This document shows positions 40,055 through 49,104 of a stretch of DNA of 64,000 bases, piece by piece. The notes beneath the pieces were generated by a model. That model had not been told where the DNA came from. It searched no databases and worked only from the letters and a program-made list of their open reading frames with translations. A program made the translations under genes and the position numbers. Numbering within the stretch: the first letter of the stretch is position 1; each line of letters begins with the position of its first letter. The DNA is taken from NCBI GenBank assembly GCA_041648735.1, contig JBAZOO010000017.1, positions 1 through 64,000 of the forward strand. Reading direction: 5' to 3'. This DNA comes from JBAZOO01 sp041648735. GTDB lineage: Bacteria; Verrucomicrobiota; Lentisphaeria; Oligosphaerales; CAITYL01.

Positions 40055-41044
40055 TCAGGCGGTGGGCTTGCGGGTGCGGATGGCGAGGTCGGGGGGGGCG
40101 ACGGTGACCTTGGTGTAGGGCGGCACGCTCTCGGTGATCCAGACGTTGCCGCCGATGACCGAGTCGTGGCCGATGGTGATGTCGCCGAGCACGGTGGCGC
40201 CGGCGTAGAGGGTCACGTTGTCCTCGATGTTGGGGTGGCGCTTGGCCCCCTTGATGATCCGGCCGCAGGCGTCCTTGGGGAAGCTCAGGGCGCCAAGGGT
40301 CACCCCCTGGTAGATTTTGACGTTGTCGCCGACCACGGCGGTCTCGCCGACCACCACGCCGGTGCCGTGGTCAATGAAGAGGCTGGCGCCGAGGGTGGCG
40401 CCGGGATGGATGTCGATGCCGGTGACGGCATGGGCGTACTCGCCCATGACCCGCGGGACCAGCGGCACGCCGGCCTGGTAGAGGACGTGGGCGAGGCGGT
40501 TGATGGCGATGGCCTTGAGGCCGGGATAGGCGATGACGACCTCGTCGGGCGAATTGGTGGCGGGGTCGCCGTCCAGGGCCGCCTGCACGTCCTTCTTCAG
40601 CAGCTCGCGCAGCCGCGGCAAGGCTTCCAGGAGGGCAATGGTGGCGTCTTCGGCCTGGCGGCGGCAGTTGCCGGTGGAGCAGCAGCGCAGCCGGCAGTTG
40701 TAGGCATAGGCCCGCTCGATCTGCTCCACGAGCTGGCGGAAGATGTGGTTGACCTGGCTGCCGATGACGAACTCGACGTTGGCGCGGTCGATGGGGAAGC
40801 GGCCGGAATAGCCGGGGAAGAGCACTTCGAGGAGGTCGTGGAGGACTTGGATGACCTCCTCGCTTTGCGGCATGTTGCTGCCGTCTAGATGGTTGATGCC
40901 AGTGCCGTCCTGGTAGGTGGCCCCCAGCCCCTGGGTCAGCCCCCGGGCCAGCTCGGACGTCCAGCGGGAAACGAACTCGCGGCCGGTCAGCCGTTCACAC
41001 ACGGGGCCGGTTGGGGCCGCGGCAGGCGTGGAATCAGGGCTCAT
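40055..41044 (-). CDS. cysE: Serine O-acetyltransferase (EpsC/CysE type)
   Basis: The 329-residue protein makes O-acetylserine for cysteine synthesis. The N-terminal helical domain is long (about 190 aa). The left-handed beta helix shows GIDIHPGATLGASLFIDHGTG, VGETAVVGDNVKIYQGVTLGA, KRHPNIEDNVTLYAGATVLG and GHDSVIGGNVWI, with the catalytic His in DHGTG. The YAYNCRLRCCSTGNCRRQAED region holds four cysteines. An EpsC-like long form is common in PVC bacteria. Its ATG at 41044 overlaps the dtd gene by 11 bases. Confidence 0.92.
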   Translation of the reverse strand: MSPDSTPAAAPTGPVCERLTGREFVSRWTSELARGLTQGLGATYQDGTGINHLDGSNMPQSEEVIQVLHDLLEVLFPGYSGRFPIDRANVEFVIGSQVNHIFRQLVEQIERAYAYNCRLRCCSTGNCRRQAEDATIALLEALPRLRELLKKDVQAALDGDPATNSPDEVVIAYPGLKAIAINRLAHVLYQAGVPLVPRVMGEYAHAVTGIDIHPGATLGASLFIDHGTGVVVGETAVVGDNVKIYQGVTLGALSFPKDACGRIIKGAKRHPNIEDNVTLYAGATVLGDITIGHDSVIGGNVWITESVPPYTKVTVAPPDLAIRTRKPTA

Positions 41045-41510
41045 GCTTGCTCTCCTGGAATGGCCCCGCCGCCTCGCGCTCAAGCAGCAGGGTGACGGGG
41101 CCATGGTTCTGCAAATATACTTCCATCTCCGCGCCGAACCGCCCGGATTCCACCGGCAGCCCGGCCTTGCGGAGTTCGCGGAGGAAGGTTTCATGGAGCG
41201 GGATGGCCAGCGCCGGCGGCGCGGCCGCCGTGAAGCCGGGGCGGCGGCCGCGGCGGGCGTCGCCATAGAGGGTGAACTGGGAGATGACCAGCAGCCCGCC
41301 CCGCAGGTCGCGGACGGAACGGTTCATCTTCCCCTCCCCGTCCTCGAAGATGCGCAACTCCAGGCACTTGTCGGCCAGCCAAGCGGCCTCGGCCGGCGTG
41401 TCGCCCTGGCGGATCCCCAGGAAGACCACCAACCCCTCGCCGATCGCGCCGACGATCTCGCCGCCGATTTCGACCCGCGCCTGCTTCGCCCGTTGGATCA
41501 ACGCCCGCAT
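41034..41510 (-). CDS. dtd: D-aminoacyl-tRNA deacylase
   Basis: The 158-residue protein hydrolyses D-aminoacyl- and Gly-tRNA-Ala mischarges. It has the N-terminal MRALIQRAKQARVEI, LVISQFTLYGDARRGRRPGF with the SQxT motif, and ends with NHGPVTLLLE, the Gly-cisPro-like end motif (GP). Length is standard (about 145) with a short tail. TATAGT at about 41580 is a probable -10. It overlaps cysE. Confidence 0.95.
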   Translation of the reverse strand: MRALIQRAKQARVEIGGEIVGAIGEGLVVFLGIRQGDTPAEAAWLADKCLELRIFEDGEGKMNRSVRDLRGGLLVISQFTLYGDARRGRRPGFTAAAPPALAIPLHETFLRELRKAGLPVESGRFGAEMEVYLQNHGPVTLLLEREAAGPFQESKHEP

Positions 41511-41601
41511 GCCACCGCCTCCCGCGCCCGGTGCCGCCTCCCCGACCTGGCCGGGAGAGGGGACGCACTGGTGCGCGTACTATAAGCGGCGGCGGCCCGA
41601 T

Positions 41602-41639
41602 TTGAAAAATTGCGACAAGTGGCATATTGTACTTATGCC
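41602..41639 (+). promoter_or_regulatory. Promoter and operator of the Xre-RES module
   Basis: TTGAAA (41602-41607), 17-base spacer, TATTGT (41625-41630). The inverted repeat GGCATA-ttgtact-TATGCC (41621-41639) covers the -10 box, a typical site for antitoxin autorepression. Confidence 0.65.
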
Positions 41640-41658
41640 AGATGGAGGGCATCGGACC

Positions 41659-42129
41659 ATGAAAAAAGCCAAGACCCAACCCGCCGCCACCACCGCCGCC
41701 GGCAAGATCCGCTACGAAGGGGCGGAGGCGGCCCCGTGGGAATTGCACGACGCCTCCGTCGCCTATGTGGTGGATCAAGTCCGGAGCGGCCTGCCGGTCA
41801 CCGCCTTCACCGGCGTCCAGGCGCGGCTGGGAGTGAACCAAACCGCCTTCACCCGGCTCACCGGCATCAGCCCGCGCACGCTGATGCGCCGGCGCACCAC
41901 GCACAGCGGCCGGCTGACCCCCGCGGAGTCCGCGCCAGTGATGCGCTACGCGCTCCTCTACAAGCGCGCGGTCGAGGTTTTCGGCACGGCGGAACAGGCG
42001 GAGGCCTGGCTGAAGAAGCCGCGGCCGGCCTTGGGCGGCTGCACGCCCCTGGACTACGCCAGCACGGAGTTCGGGGCGCGCGAGGTGGAGGAGCTCCTCG
42101 GCCGGCTCGAGCAGGGAGTTTTCTCCTGA
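41659..42129 (+). CDS. Xre/ParS-type antitoxin with DUF2384 domain
   Basis: The 156-residue protein has a central helix-turn-helix (VQARLGVNQTAFTRLTGISPRTLMRR) and a C-terminal DUF2384 toxin-binding domain (AVEVFGTAEQAEAWLKKPRPALGGCTPLDYA). GGAGG precedes the ATG at 41659 at ten bases. It overlaps the RES toxin by three bases (TGATG). This is the standard Xre-RES operon. Confidence 0.92.
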   Translation: MKKAKTQPAATTAAGKIRYEGAEAAPWELHDASVAYVVDQVRSGLPVTAFTGVQARLGVNQTAFTRLTGISPRTLMRRRTTHSGRLTPAESAPVMRYALLYKRAVEVFGTAEQAEAWLKKPRPALGGCTPLDYASTEFGAREVEELLGRLEQGVFS

Positions 42130-42599
42130 TGCCAACCCTCGCCGCCTGGCGCATCACCCGGCTGGAGTTCGTCGGCGCGGCCTTCACCGGCGAAGGCGCC
42201 AGCCGCTATCCCGGCCGCTGGAACCCCGCCGGGGCGCCCATGGTCTACACGGCCGGCTCCCTCTCCTTGGCAGTGCTGGAAATCCTGGCGCACCTGGACG
42301 ACACGGCCGCGCTCGCCCGGTACGTCGCCATCCCGGTCGAATTTGCGGCGGACTGGTGCGAGACGCTGCCCCGGCACCGGCTGCCGGCGGACTGGCGGCG
42401 GCAGCCGGTGCCGGAGTCCACCCGCGGCGTCGGCGCGGACTGGCTGCGGGCGGGGCGCCGCGCCGTCCTGGCGGTGCCGAGCGTGGTCATCCCCCAGGAG
42501 TCCAACTACTTGCTCAACCCCAGCCACGCCCAGTTCGGCGGGATCCGGATTGGGGCGCCGCAGCCGCTGCCCTTCGACCCACGGCTGCTCCCGCGCTGA
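42129..42599 (+). CDS. RES-domain toxin (NAD+-degrading)
   Basis: The 156-residue protein is a RES-domain toxin, related to MbcT, which deplete NAD+. The catalytic Arg, Tyr, Glu, Ser pattern is in AAFTGEGASRYPGRWNPAGAP, MVYTAGSLSLAVLEILAHL and ESNYLLNPSHAQF. Length is typical. It has no frameshift and its antitoxin is intact. Confidence 0.93.
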   Translation: MPTLAAWRITRLEFVGAAFTGEGASRYPGRWNPAGAPMVYTAGSLSLAVLEILAHLDDTAALARYVAIPVEFAADWCETLPRHRLPADWRRQPVPESTRGVGADWLRAGRRAVLAVPSVVIPQESNYLLNPSHAQFGGIRIGAPQPLPFDPRLLPR

Positions 42600-42607
42600 G
42601 GCCGGCC

Positions 42608-43969
42608 TCAGGGATTGCGGCTGGATTTCAGGCGGCGCAGGACCAGCTCGAACAGGGCGATGTGCTCCGGCGCGGTGTCGCCGTACATCAATTGGGCGCA
42701 GAGCTGGGGGGTGATGTCGGCGCGCTCATTGGCCGCCTTGTGGAAGAGGCTGCAATAATAGCGGGTGATGAACTCGTCGAGTTCATGGACGCCGCGGAAC
42801 AGGCTGACGGCGCGCTGGTCCATCGGTTTTTCGCTCGTGCCCGGATCTTCCCAGAGACAGCCGCCATGGATCAGGGAGAAGAGGGTGCCGAACCATTCCT
42901 TGTCGGTCACGGTGCGGGATGGATCCACCTGCTGCCGGAGTTCGTCCAAGGTGAGGGAGCCGCTGCGCTGCTGGAGCTGCTGGAAAATGCCGTCCAGGAT
43001 GTCGTGGCGCATGCGCGGTTCGCGGATGAACCAGCGGGTGTTGGTCATGTAGTCGGCAAACCGCTGCGGCGCCGCCTCGCCCGCCTCGGCGGCGGCCGCC
43101 ATCGGCACGGCGGTGGGTGCCCCCGCCCCTTCCTCCTCCGCCGTGGCCGCGACCGCCGGCGCCGGTGGCGGCGCGGTGGCGGCCGGGGGTGTCGCGGCGG
43201 GGGTGGGGGCGACGCCCCCACCCTCGTTCAGGCACACCGCCTCCTCGCCGTCCTCCCGGACGAACAAGGTGACGGCCGGCTGCTGCCGGAGCAGGTCGAA
43301 GATGTTGTTGAAGCCATAGTTGCGCGGCAGGAAGTTCGGGATCTGCTCCTTGAGGAACCCATAAAGGCGGCGCACGGGCAGAGGCCCCTCGGCGGCGAGG
43401 ACGCTTTGCACCGCCTGCCTGACGGGGGCGGCATCCGCCACGCTCCGTGGCCGCGGCACCACCACCCCCTTGGGCGTGCAATAGAGGAATTCGTCGCAAT
43501 TCTCCACCAGCGTCGAGGCGGCCGTGCCCTGGGCGCCGAGGCCGACCACCTTGCGGCCGCTGGCCTTGAGTTTGACGACCAGCGGCAGGAACTCGCCGTC
43601 ACCCGTGGCGACCACGAAGGTGTCGAGGTTCGGATAATGCTGGAGGCAGTCCATGGCCTGGATGACGAGGTGGGTGTCGATGGCGTTCTTGCCGTTGAAG
43701 CCGCTGCGCACCACGTGCTGCATCTCGACGCCCGCCCGGGTCATGTCCTGGGCGTACTTGCGGAACCTGGGATTGCTCCAGTCGGCGAAGGCCTTGCGGT
43801 AGAGCACGCCGCCGTGCTGCTGCTCCAGGAACTGGATCACGGTGGAGATCGAAAACGGCTTGTCGCTGGCCGGCTCGTTGTTTTCCAGCCCCAGGATCAG
43901 GTTCTCGAAGTCCATCAGAAAGGCCAGCTTGCCTTGCGGTTGGCGGTGGGAGGATGCCATAGGATTCAT
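42608..43969 (-). CDS. NYN-domain nuclease with OST-HTH/LOTUS domain
   Basis: The 453-residue protein has an N-terminal NYN/PIN-like domain (KLAFLMDFENLILGLEN with the first Asp; NAIDTHLVIQAMDCL; FVVATGDGEFLPLVVKLKASGRKVVGLGA) matching the LabA/DUF88 family of Mg-dependent RNases. Residues about 180-250 form an OST-HTH/LOTUS winged helix (VRQAVQSVLAAEGPLPVRRLYGFLKEQIPNFLPRNYGF, in parts). A Pro/Ala linker leads to a second helical domain at 300-453. LOTUS domains bind RNA (G-quadruplex or dsRNA). Convergent with the RES toxin. RNA processing is inferred. Confidence 0.85.
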   Translation of the reverse strand: MNPMASSHRQPQGKLAFLMDFENLILGLENNEPASDKPFSISTVIQFLEQQHGGVLYRKAFADWSNPRFRKYAQDMTRAGVEMQHVVRSGFNGKNAIDTHLVIQAMDCLQHYPNLDTFVVATGDGEFLPLVVKLKASGRKVVGLGAQGTAASTLVENCDEFLYCTPKGVVVPRPRSVADAAPVRQAVQSVLAAEGPLPVRRLYGFLKEQIPNFLPRNYGFNNIFDLLRQQPAVTLFVREDGEEAVCLNEGGGVAPTPAATPPAATAPPPAPAVAATAEEEGAGAPTAVPMAAAAEAGEAAPQRFADYMTNTRWFIREPRMRHDILDGIFQQLQQRSGSLTLDELRQQVDPSRTVTDKEWFGTLFSLIHGGCLWEDPGTSEKPMDQRAVSLFRGVHELDEFITRYYCSLFHKAANERADITPQLCAQLMYGDTAPEHIALFELVLRRLKSSRNP

Positions 43970-44092
43970 GTTTCCACAATTCTTTTTGTCGGATTTAGCG
44001 GTCGTTGCAGTTCAATACTGGGGTTTTCCCGCCGGCCGACGGGAAGGCGTGAATAGTACCGTCCGGATCGGAAAATGCAAGCACGGCCAAGC

Positions 44093-45247
44093 CTACGGCG
44101 GCGCCGCCGCCAGCGGCAGCGGCCGGATGGTGACCAGGGTGATCTCCGCCGTCGTGCCAAAGCGCACCGGCAATCCCCAACTCCCCGTGCCCGGCGAGAC
44201 ATAGAGCCTCAGCCCCTCCGGCAAGGCGTGGAGACGTCCTTCCAAATAGGGGAAAAAGGGACGGAGACAGCGGTCAAACGGGAAGACCTGCCCGCCATGC
44301 GTGTGCCCGGAAAGCTGCAAGTCCGCCCGCTCCCGGGCGGCGGCGGAGACCTCCGGCCGGTGCTTGAGCAGGATCACATAGCGGAAGCCGCGCCGCTCCG
44401 GCAGCAGCAGCGTCTCGGCGGAGACCGGGCTCGCGGCCAGCAGATCCGCCTGGGGGTCGTCCACCCCGACGACCTGCCAGGCATCGCCCACCGGCTCCAC
44501 GCGGTTGCGCAGCGCCGTGAACCCCGCCAGGCGCAGCAGTTCCAGGGTTTGGTCAAGGCCGGGATAGACTTCGTGGTTGCCGACCACGGCGAACTTGCCC
44601 AGTGGCGGGTTCAGCCGGGCGAACGGCGCCACCATTTCCCGCACCGGCGGCTCGGTGGCATCCACGAAGTCGCCGGCGCAGAGGATCAAGTCCGGCTGGA
44701 GTTCCGCCAGGCGCCGCGCCACTTCCTCCGCCCGGCCGGGGAGGCTGGTCAGGCCAAGATGCAGATCCGCGACCAGCGCCAGGCGCAGCGGCGGGGCATC
44801 GAAGGACAGGCGGTCGGAGAGGACTTCCACCTCGCGCACCGCCAGCAGCCGCCCCTGCGCCAACCCGCAAAGCAGGGCGGTGACGGCCAGCAGCCAGCAC
44901 AGGCCGGCCTGCACCGCCGCCGGCAGCCAGCGCCCACGCCAGGCCGGGATCAGCCCGGCCAGCGGCCGGGTCGCCAGCCACGCCAGGTCGAACCCGAGAT
45001 GGAGGAAGAAGAGCCAGAAGAGGAGGAACAGCCAGCCGTCAGCCAGGTGCGCCCCGACGCGGAGCAGCGGGAAGGGCAGCCCCGCCCCGAACCGCTGCAG
45101 GGCCGGCATCAGCACGACCAGCGCCGCCACCGCGGCGGCCGCCGTCCGGAAGCGCCAGCCCGGCCCGACCGCCCGCCGGAGGTGGCAGAGGACGTAGGCC
45201 GAGAGCAGCCCCACCACCCCGAAATAAGTCAACACGAAAATCGTCAC
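44093..45247 (-). CDS. Membrane metallophosphoesterase
   Basis: The 384-residue protein has four N-terminal TM segments (about residues 1-140) and a calcineurin-like phosphoesterase domain of the YkuE type: VADLHLGLTS, CAGDFVDATE, VVGNHEVYPG, LLKHRPE and SGHTHGGQVFPF give the metal ligands. Such proteins may act on UDP-diacylglucosamine or other phosphoesters. It starts with GTG at 45247, overlapping the HNH nuclease stop by four bases, so the pair is translationally coupled. Confidence 0.9.
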   Translation of the reverse strand: MTIFVLTYFGVVGLLSAYVLCHLRRAVGPGWRFRTAAAAVAALVVLMPALQRFGAGLPFPLLRVGAHLADGWLFLLFWLFFLHLGFDLAWLATRPLAGLIPAWRGRWLPAAVQAGLCWLLAVTALLCGLAQGRLLAVREVEVLSDRLSFDAPPLRLALVADLHLGLTSLPGRAEEVARRLAELQPDLILCAGDFVDATEPPVREMVAPFARLNPPLGKFAVVGNHEVYPGLDQTLELLRLAGFTALRNRVEPVGDAWQVVGVDDPQADLLAASPVSAETLLLPERRGFRYVILLKHRPEVSAAARERADLQLSGHTHGGQVFPFDRCLRPFFPYLEGRLHALPEGLRLYVSPGTGSWGLPVRFGTTAEITLVTIRPLPLAAAPP

Positions 45248-45588
45248 GTGGTCTCCCGCCCCACCTTGGCCAGGTGGTCGAGGTATTCCCGCCACTCCAC
45301 CGGCAAGAGGTGCTTCTTCTTGCTGTTGCACGCCTTGCAGGCGGGGACCACGTTGCCCTTCGTCGAACAACCGCCGCGGATGATGGGCACCACATGGTCC
45401 ATCGTCAGCTCCTTCGGCGGCACGCGGCGCCGGCAATAATGGCATTGGCCGCGGCCAAGCTGGTTCTTCCACCAGGGGGAGTTGCGCAGTTCGCGGGCAC
45501 GGGCCTTCTCCCGGCGCACATGCTCCTCATCCGCCGTGTCGAAAAAAGAGAGGTCGTGGGATTCGCTGTCGATCATCCGCCAGTCCAT
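45244..45588 (-). CDS. HNH endonuclease
   Basis: The protein (about 114 aa from ATG 45588) has the HNH zinc finger: CHYCRRRV, LTMDHVVPIIRGG, NVVPACKACNSKK, with CxxC pairs and the catalytic His in DHVVP. The start is uncertain: 45576 (MIDSESHDL) is the more family-like start, and an AAGGA lies just in front of 45588. Coupled to the metallophosphoesterase. Such stand-alone HNH proteins are common in chromosomes and need not be mobile. Confidence 0.85.
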   Translation of the reverse strand: MDWRMIDSESHDLSFFDTADEEHVRREKARARELRNSPWWKNQLGRGQCHYCRRRVPPKELTMDHVVPIIRGGCSTKGNVVPACKACNSKKKHLLPVEWREYLDHLAKVGRETT

Positions 45589-45674
45589 TCCTTGGCCACA
45601 ACATAATGCGCCAGCCGCCGGTGGCTTTATAGTTGCCGCCGAAACCTTCGGCATCCGCTCCAACCGGCATCCCC

Positions 45675-46283
45675 ATGCGCATCCTGGCGGCCACCAACAA
45701 CGCCCACAAGCTCACGGAGCTGCGGGCGATCCTCGCCCCGCACGGCATCACCGTCCTCGGCCTGCACGAGGCCGGCGTCACCCTGGAGGTCGAGGAGGAT
45801 GGCGAAACCTTTGCCGCCAACGCCATCAAGAAGGCGCACGCCGGGGCCGCCGCCGCCGGCCTGCCGGTGCTGGCGGACGACTCCGGGCTGGAGGTCGCCG
45901 CGCTTGGCGGCGCCCCCGGCGTGCGCTCGGCACGCTATGCGGGCGGCGGCGCCGGCGGCGCCGGCGACGCCGCCAACCTGCGCAAACTGCTCACGGAGAT
46001 GCGGGACGTGGCGGACCGCCGCGCCCGCTTCGTCTGCGTCATCGCCGTCGCGGCGCCCGGCGGCCGCCTCCTCGGCACCGCCGAAGGGGAAGTCCGCGGC
46101 CAGCTTTGCCGGGCGCCCCGCGGCCACGGCGGCTTCGGCTACGACCCGGCCTTCATTCCGGACGGCTTCGCCGAAACCTTCGCCGAACTCCCGGCGGCAA
46201 CCAAGAACCGCCTCAGCCACCGCGCCAATGCCCTGCGCGCCGCCCTGGCCGCGGGGCTGTTCGCCACCCTGCCGCGCGGCTGA
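45675..46283 (+). CDS. rdgB: XTP/dITP diphosphatase (RdgB/HAM1)
   Basis: The 202-residue protein cleans non-canonical purine triphosphates (XTP, ITP, dITP). It has ILAATNNAHKLTEL at the start, TFAANAIKKAHAGA, VLADDSGLEVAALGGAPGVRSARYAG and GHGGFGYDPAFIPDG, then SHRANALRA. Start at 45675 gives the classic MRILAATNN start; TATAGT at 45626-45631 is a likely -10. Divergent from HNH. Confidence 0.95.
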   Translation: MRILAATNNAHKLTELRAILAPHGITVLGLHEAGVTLEVEEDGETFAANAIKKAHAGAAAAGLPVLADDSGLEVAALGGAPGVRSARYAGGGAGGAGDAANLRKLLTEMRDVADRRARFVCVIAVAAPGGRLLGTAEGEVRGQLCRAPRGHGGFGYDPAFIPDGFAETFAELPAATKNRLSHRANALRAALAAGLFATLPRG

Positions 46284-46300
46284 CGCCGCCGGAGCCGCCG

Positions 46301-47089
46301 TCAGCCGCCCCGGAGACGCTTGGGCAGCCAAAGCGGGATTTCCGCTGCGGGGATGCCGGAAGCCTGGATGAGCTTGCGCTGGTAGTCCAGGTTGCCAATC
46401 TCCTCCACGGCATGGGAATCGGAGCCGACCGCCACGGGCACCCCGGCCGCCACGCACGCTTTCAGCAGCTCCAAGTCGGCGGGGATGACCATGTGGGCGT
46501 TGATCTCCAGGGCCACGCCGAACCGCCGCGCCTTTTCCACCAGGTGGCGCAGCAGCTCGTCCGTCACCGGCAGTCCGGCATTGCGGTGGAGCCAGCGGAA
46601 GGGGTGGCCGAGGATGTCGATGCCGGAGCACATGAGCGCCTCGGTGTGTTCCCACCATTTGGAAAGGATGGCGACGGGATGCAGGCCAGGCTCCTCCAGG
46701 TGCGGCAGGAAATGGACGCTGCCGATGAGCACGTCCAAGCGGCCGCGGAAGCACGGATCGAAGGTGAGCCGGCCATCGGGCAGCAGTTCGACTTCCAGGC
46801 CGGTGCATAGCCCCTGCGCCCGGCAGCCTTCAATGCGGCGCAGGTGTTCCTCGAGCCGGCGGTTGCCGAAGGCCAGATGCCGGTCGAACAGCGCGGGGTC
46901 GCGCATGTACTCCGCGGCAAACGCCTCCTCGCGGGTCGGCGAATAGATGGCGAAGCCATGGTTGGTGATGGCGATGCCGGTCAAGTCAGCGCCCCTGGCC
47001 AAGGCCGCCAGGTAGGTCGCCTCAGTGATGCCGGGCGCGCAGCAGTAGCTCAAGTCGGACGTATGGGCATGGCAATCGAACAAGCGCAT
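46301..47089 (-). CDS. PHP-domain phosphoesterase
   Basis: The 262-residue protein has the PHP motifs RLFDCHAHTSDLSYCCAPG (I), GIAITNHGF (II), GLEVELLPDG, VLIGSVHFLPH (III) and VAVGSDSHAVEEIG (IV). Related proteins include histidinol phosphatase and nucleotide 3'-phosphatases. Substrate unknown. Convergent with rdgB. Confidence 0.9.
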   Translation of the reverse strand: MRLFDCHAHTSDLSYCCAPGITEATYLAALARGADLTGIAITNHGFAIYSPTREEAFAAEYMRDPALFDRHLAFGNRRLEEHLRRIEGCRAQGLCTGLEVELLPDGRLTFDPCFRGRLDVLIGSVHFLPHLEEPGLHPVAILSKWWEHTEALMCSGIDILGHPFRWLHRNAGLPVTDELLRHLVEKARRFGVALEINAHMVIPADLELLKACVAAGVPVAVGSDSHAVEEIGNLDYQRKLIQASGIPAAEIPLWLPKRLRGG

Positions 47090-47204
47090 GGAACCGCCGC
47101 CAGGATCCGAAACGGAACAGGCGCACCCGGTAAAGTGCGCCTGCTGAGGGAGAGTTGGGATCCCGCCGGCATCCCTGCCGCCGGAATTCCCGCGGCACCG
47201 ACGC

Positions 47205-47480
47205 TCAGGCGCCCGCCGGCGTCAACGCCTGCAGCTTCGCGGTCAGCCGCGCCTTCTTGCGGTCCGCCTTGTTCTTGTGGATCGTGCCGCCCTTGGCCGC
47301 CCGGTCATACGCCGAGAAGCATTCACCCAGCGCCGCCTTGGCGCCCGCGGCGTCGCCGCCCGCGACCAGGGCGAGGAACTTCTTCTCTTCGGTGCGGCAG
47401 ATGGACTTGCGGACGCGGTTGCGGAGGTGGCGCTTGGCGCTGCTGCGCAGGCGTTTGGCGGCGGAGCGAGTGGTCGGCAT
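47205..47480 (-). CDS. rpsT: 30S ribosomal protein S20
   Basis: The 91-residue basic protein matches S20 (SAAKRLRSSAKRHLRNRVRKS, AAKGGTIHKNKADRKKARL). It binds 16S rRNA. The start at 47480 gives MPTTRSAAK; longer frames lack an S20 start. A promoter TTGACT...TATTAC lies about 110 bases upstream (47591-47620). Confidence 0.96.
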   Translation of the reverse strand: MPTTRSAAKRLRSSAKRHLRNRVRKSICRTEEKKFLALVAGGDAAGAKAALGECFSAYDRAAKGGTIHKNKADRKKARLTAKLQALTPAGA

Positions 47481-47590
47481 GATGATCCCTCTACGGTCGA
47501 ATTGAGCCTGGGCTGCCACGCCGCCACCGGGAAGTGCCGCTCCCGCGGCCGGCGTGCAAAAGGTGGACACCAGTCAAAGAAACAAGGTGC

Positions 47591-47620
47591 GTAATATGAT
47601 CGTGCCCGGACACAAGTCAA
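47591..47620 (-). promoter_or_regulatory. Promoter of rpsT
   Basis: On the reverse strand TTGACT (47620-47615) is followed after about 18 bases by TATTAC (47596-47591), or after 16 by CATATT. The resulting leader would be about 105 nt, long enough for S20 autoregulation, which is known in E. coli. Confidence 0.6.
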
Positions 47621-47802
47621 ACGCCGCAAGGCCTCCCGCCGCCCCCTCGGCCCCGCCAACCGTAGCCACGGCGGCCAGAAAAAAAGCGCCGGTGGGAGTG
47701 GCCGGCCCGGAAGTTTGATGGTAAATTAGCGTTTCGACCGGTTTGGGATGCTGGTCTCCCCGGCCGTCCTTCCACGCTTTTGGCCAATCTTGCTTAATTG
47801 AG

Positions 47803-49083
47803 ATGAACATGAAGCTTCCACGGTTGCCCTTGGCATCCAGTCTGTTCGCCGCCTTGTCCCTGGCCGTCGGCGCCGCCGCCATTGCGGCTCCACCGGCACC
47901 GGCCGCGCCGCCAATGCCAACAGCGGCGGCGGCAGCCGCCCGCCCCCGGATCTCCCCGGAGCTGGCCCGCCGCGGCGAAGCGGCGTTGGCGAAGGGGGCC
48001 GCCTTCCTGCTGGCCAAGCAACTGCCGAACGGCTCCTGGCTGATGAACCCAGCGACCACCGCCCTCAATTGCCTGGCGTTGAGCTTGGCGCCGACCCGGG
48101 AGACGCCGGCGGTGCAGACGGCGATCAACCGCGGCCTCGACTTCGTGGCCGCCAACGCCCAGCCGGACGGCTCGATCTACAACCGCGAGCTGGAGGAGTA
48201 CCCCAACTATTCCACCGCCATCAGCACCTCCGCCCTGGTCCTGATCAACCGCCCCCAGGACGAAAAGGTGATCCGGGCCGCCCGCCAGTTCCTGCTGGGC
48301 AGCCAGTTCCAGGACGCGGCCCACGATGGCACCGCCTTTGGCGGCATCGGCTACGGCAAGGCCAAGCGCCCCGACCTCTCCAACACCCAATGGGCACTGG
48401 AGGCGTTGTACCTGACCGACCACCTGGACCGGGAGCCGCACTCCAACGACCCCGCCAAGGCCCGCCAGGCCGACCTCGCCTGGGAACGGGCCGTCCAGTT
48501 CCTTGGCCAGTGCCAGAACCTGCCCGCGGTCAACAAGCAGGCGTGGGTCGCAGCCGACCCCGACAACCGCGGCGGCTTCGTCTATCTGCCGGGTGAAAGC
48601 AAGGCCGGCAAGCTCACCAAGGCGGGCACCGCCTCGGAGGAGACCCATGCCACTGACGAGGGCGACACCCTGCGCAGCTATGGGAGCATGACCTATGCCG
48701 GGCTGAAGAGCATGATCTATGCCCGGCTGGGCCCGGACGACCCGCGCGTCAAGGCCGCCTTCGCCTGGCTGGGCCAGCGCTACAGCTTCGCGGAAAACCC
48801 CGGCATGGGCACGGCCGGCCTCTACTACTATTACCACACCGCGGCCAAGGCGCTCGCCGCCACTGGGCGGGAGACGATCACCTTGGCCGACGGCTCCACC
48901 CGCCACTGGCGCAACGACTTGGCCGAAGCCCTCCTCGCCCGCCAGAAGCCGGACGGCTCCTGGGCAAACGAGAACGCGCGCTGGTGGGAATCCCTGCCGG
49001 AGCTGACCACCGGCTACAGCCTGATCGCCCTCGGCATCACCCTCGACCGCGCCCCCCAGTTCCTGGGGGAGGCCCCCCGCTGA
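47803..49083 (+). CDS. Secreted prenyltransferase/squalene-oxidase-repeat protein
   Basis: The 426-residue protein has a signal peptide (PLASSLFAALSLAVGAAAIA) and an Ala/Pro linker. It then has alpha-alpha barrel repeats of the squalene-cyclase/prenyltransferase type: QLPNGSWLM, QPDGSIYN, QKPDGSWANE. The DXDD motif needed for squalene cyclisation is not seen, so real terpene cyclase activity is doubtful. It is first in a probable operon with the two genes that follow. Start at 47803 vs 47809 is not certain. Confidence 0.8.
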   Translation: MNMKLPRLPLASSLFAALSLAVGAAAIAAPPAPAAPPMPTAAAAAARPRISPELARRGEAALAKGAAFLLAKQLPNGSWLMNPATTALNCLALSLAPTRETPAVQTAINRGLDFVAANAQPDGSIYNRELEEYPNYSTAISTSALVLINRPQDEKVIRAARQFLLGSQFQDAAHDGTAFGGIGYGKAKRPDLSNTQWALEALYLTDHLDREPHSNDPAKARQADLAWERAVQFLGQCQNLPAVNKQAWVAADPDNRGGFVYLPGESKAGKLTKAGTASEETHATDEGDTLRSYGSMTYAGLKSMIYARLGPDDPRVKAAFAWLGQRYSFAENPGMGTAGLYYYYHTAAKALAATGRETITLADGSTRHWRNDLAEALLARQKPDGSWANENARWWESLPELTTGYSLIALGITLDRAPQFLGEAPR

Positions 49084-49104
49084 TCCCCCGCCCCGAGACA
49101 CCTT

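Noticed and set aside
36793..40107. 1104-codon open frame on the forward strand
   Set aside because: It runs antisense to eno and the DUF4190 gene and across araC in another frame; composition is low complexity and the true genes have clear family signatures.
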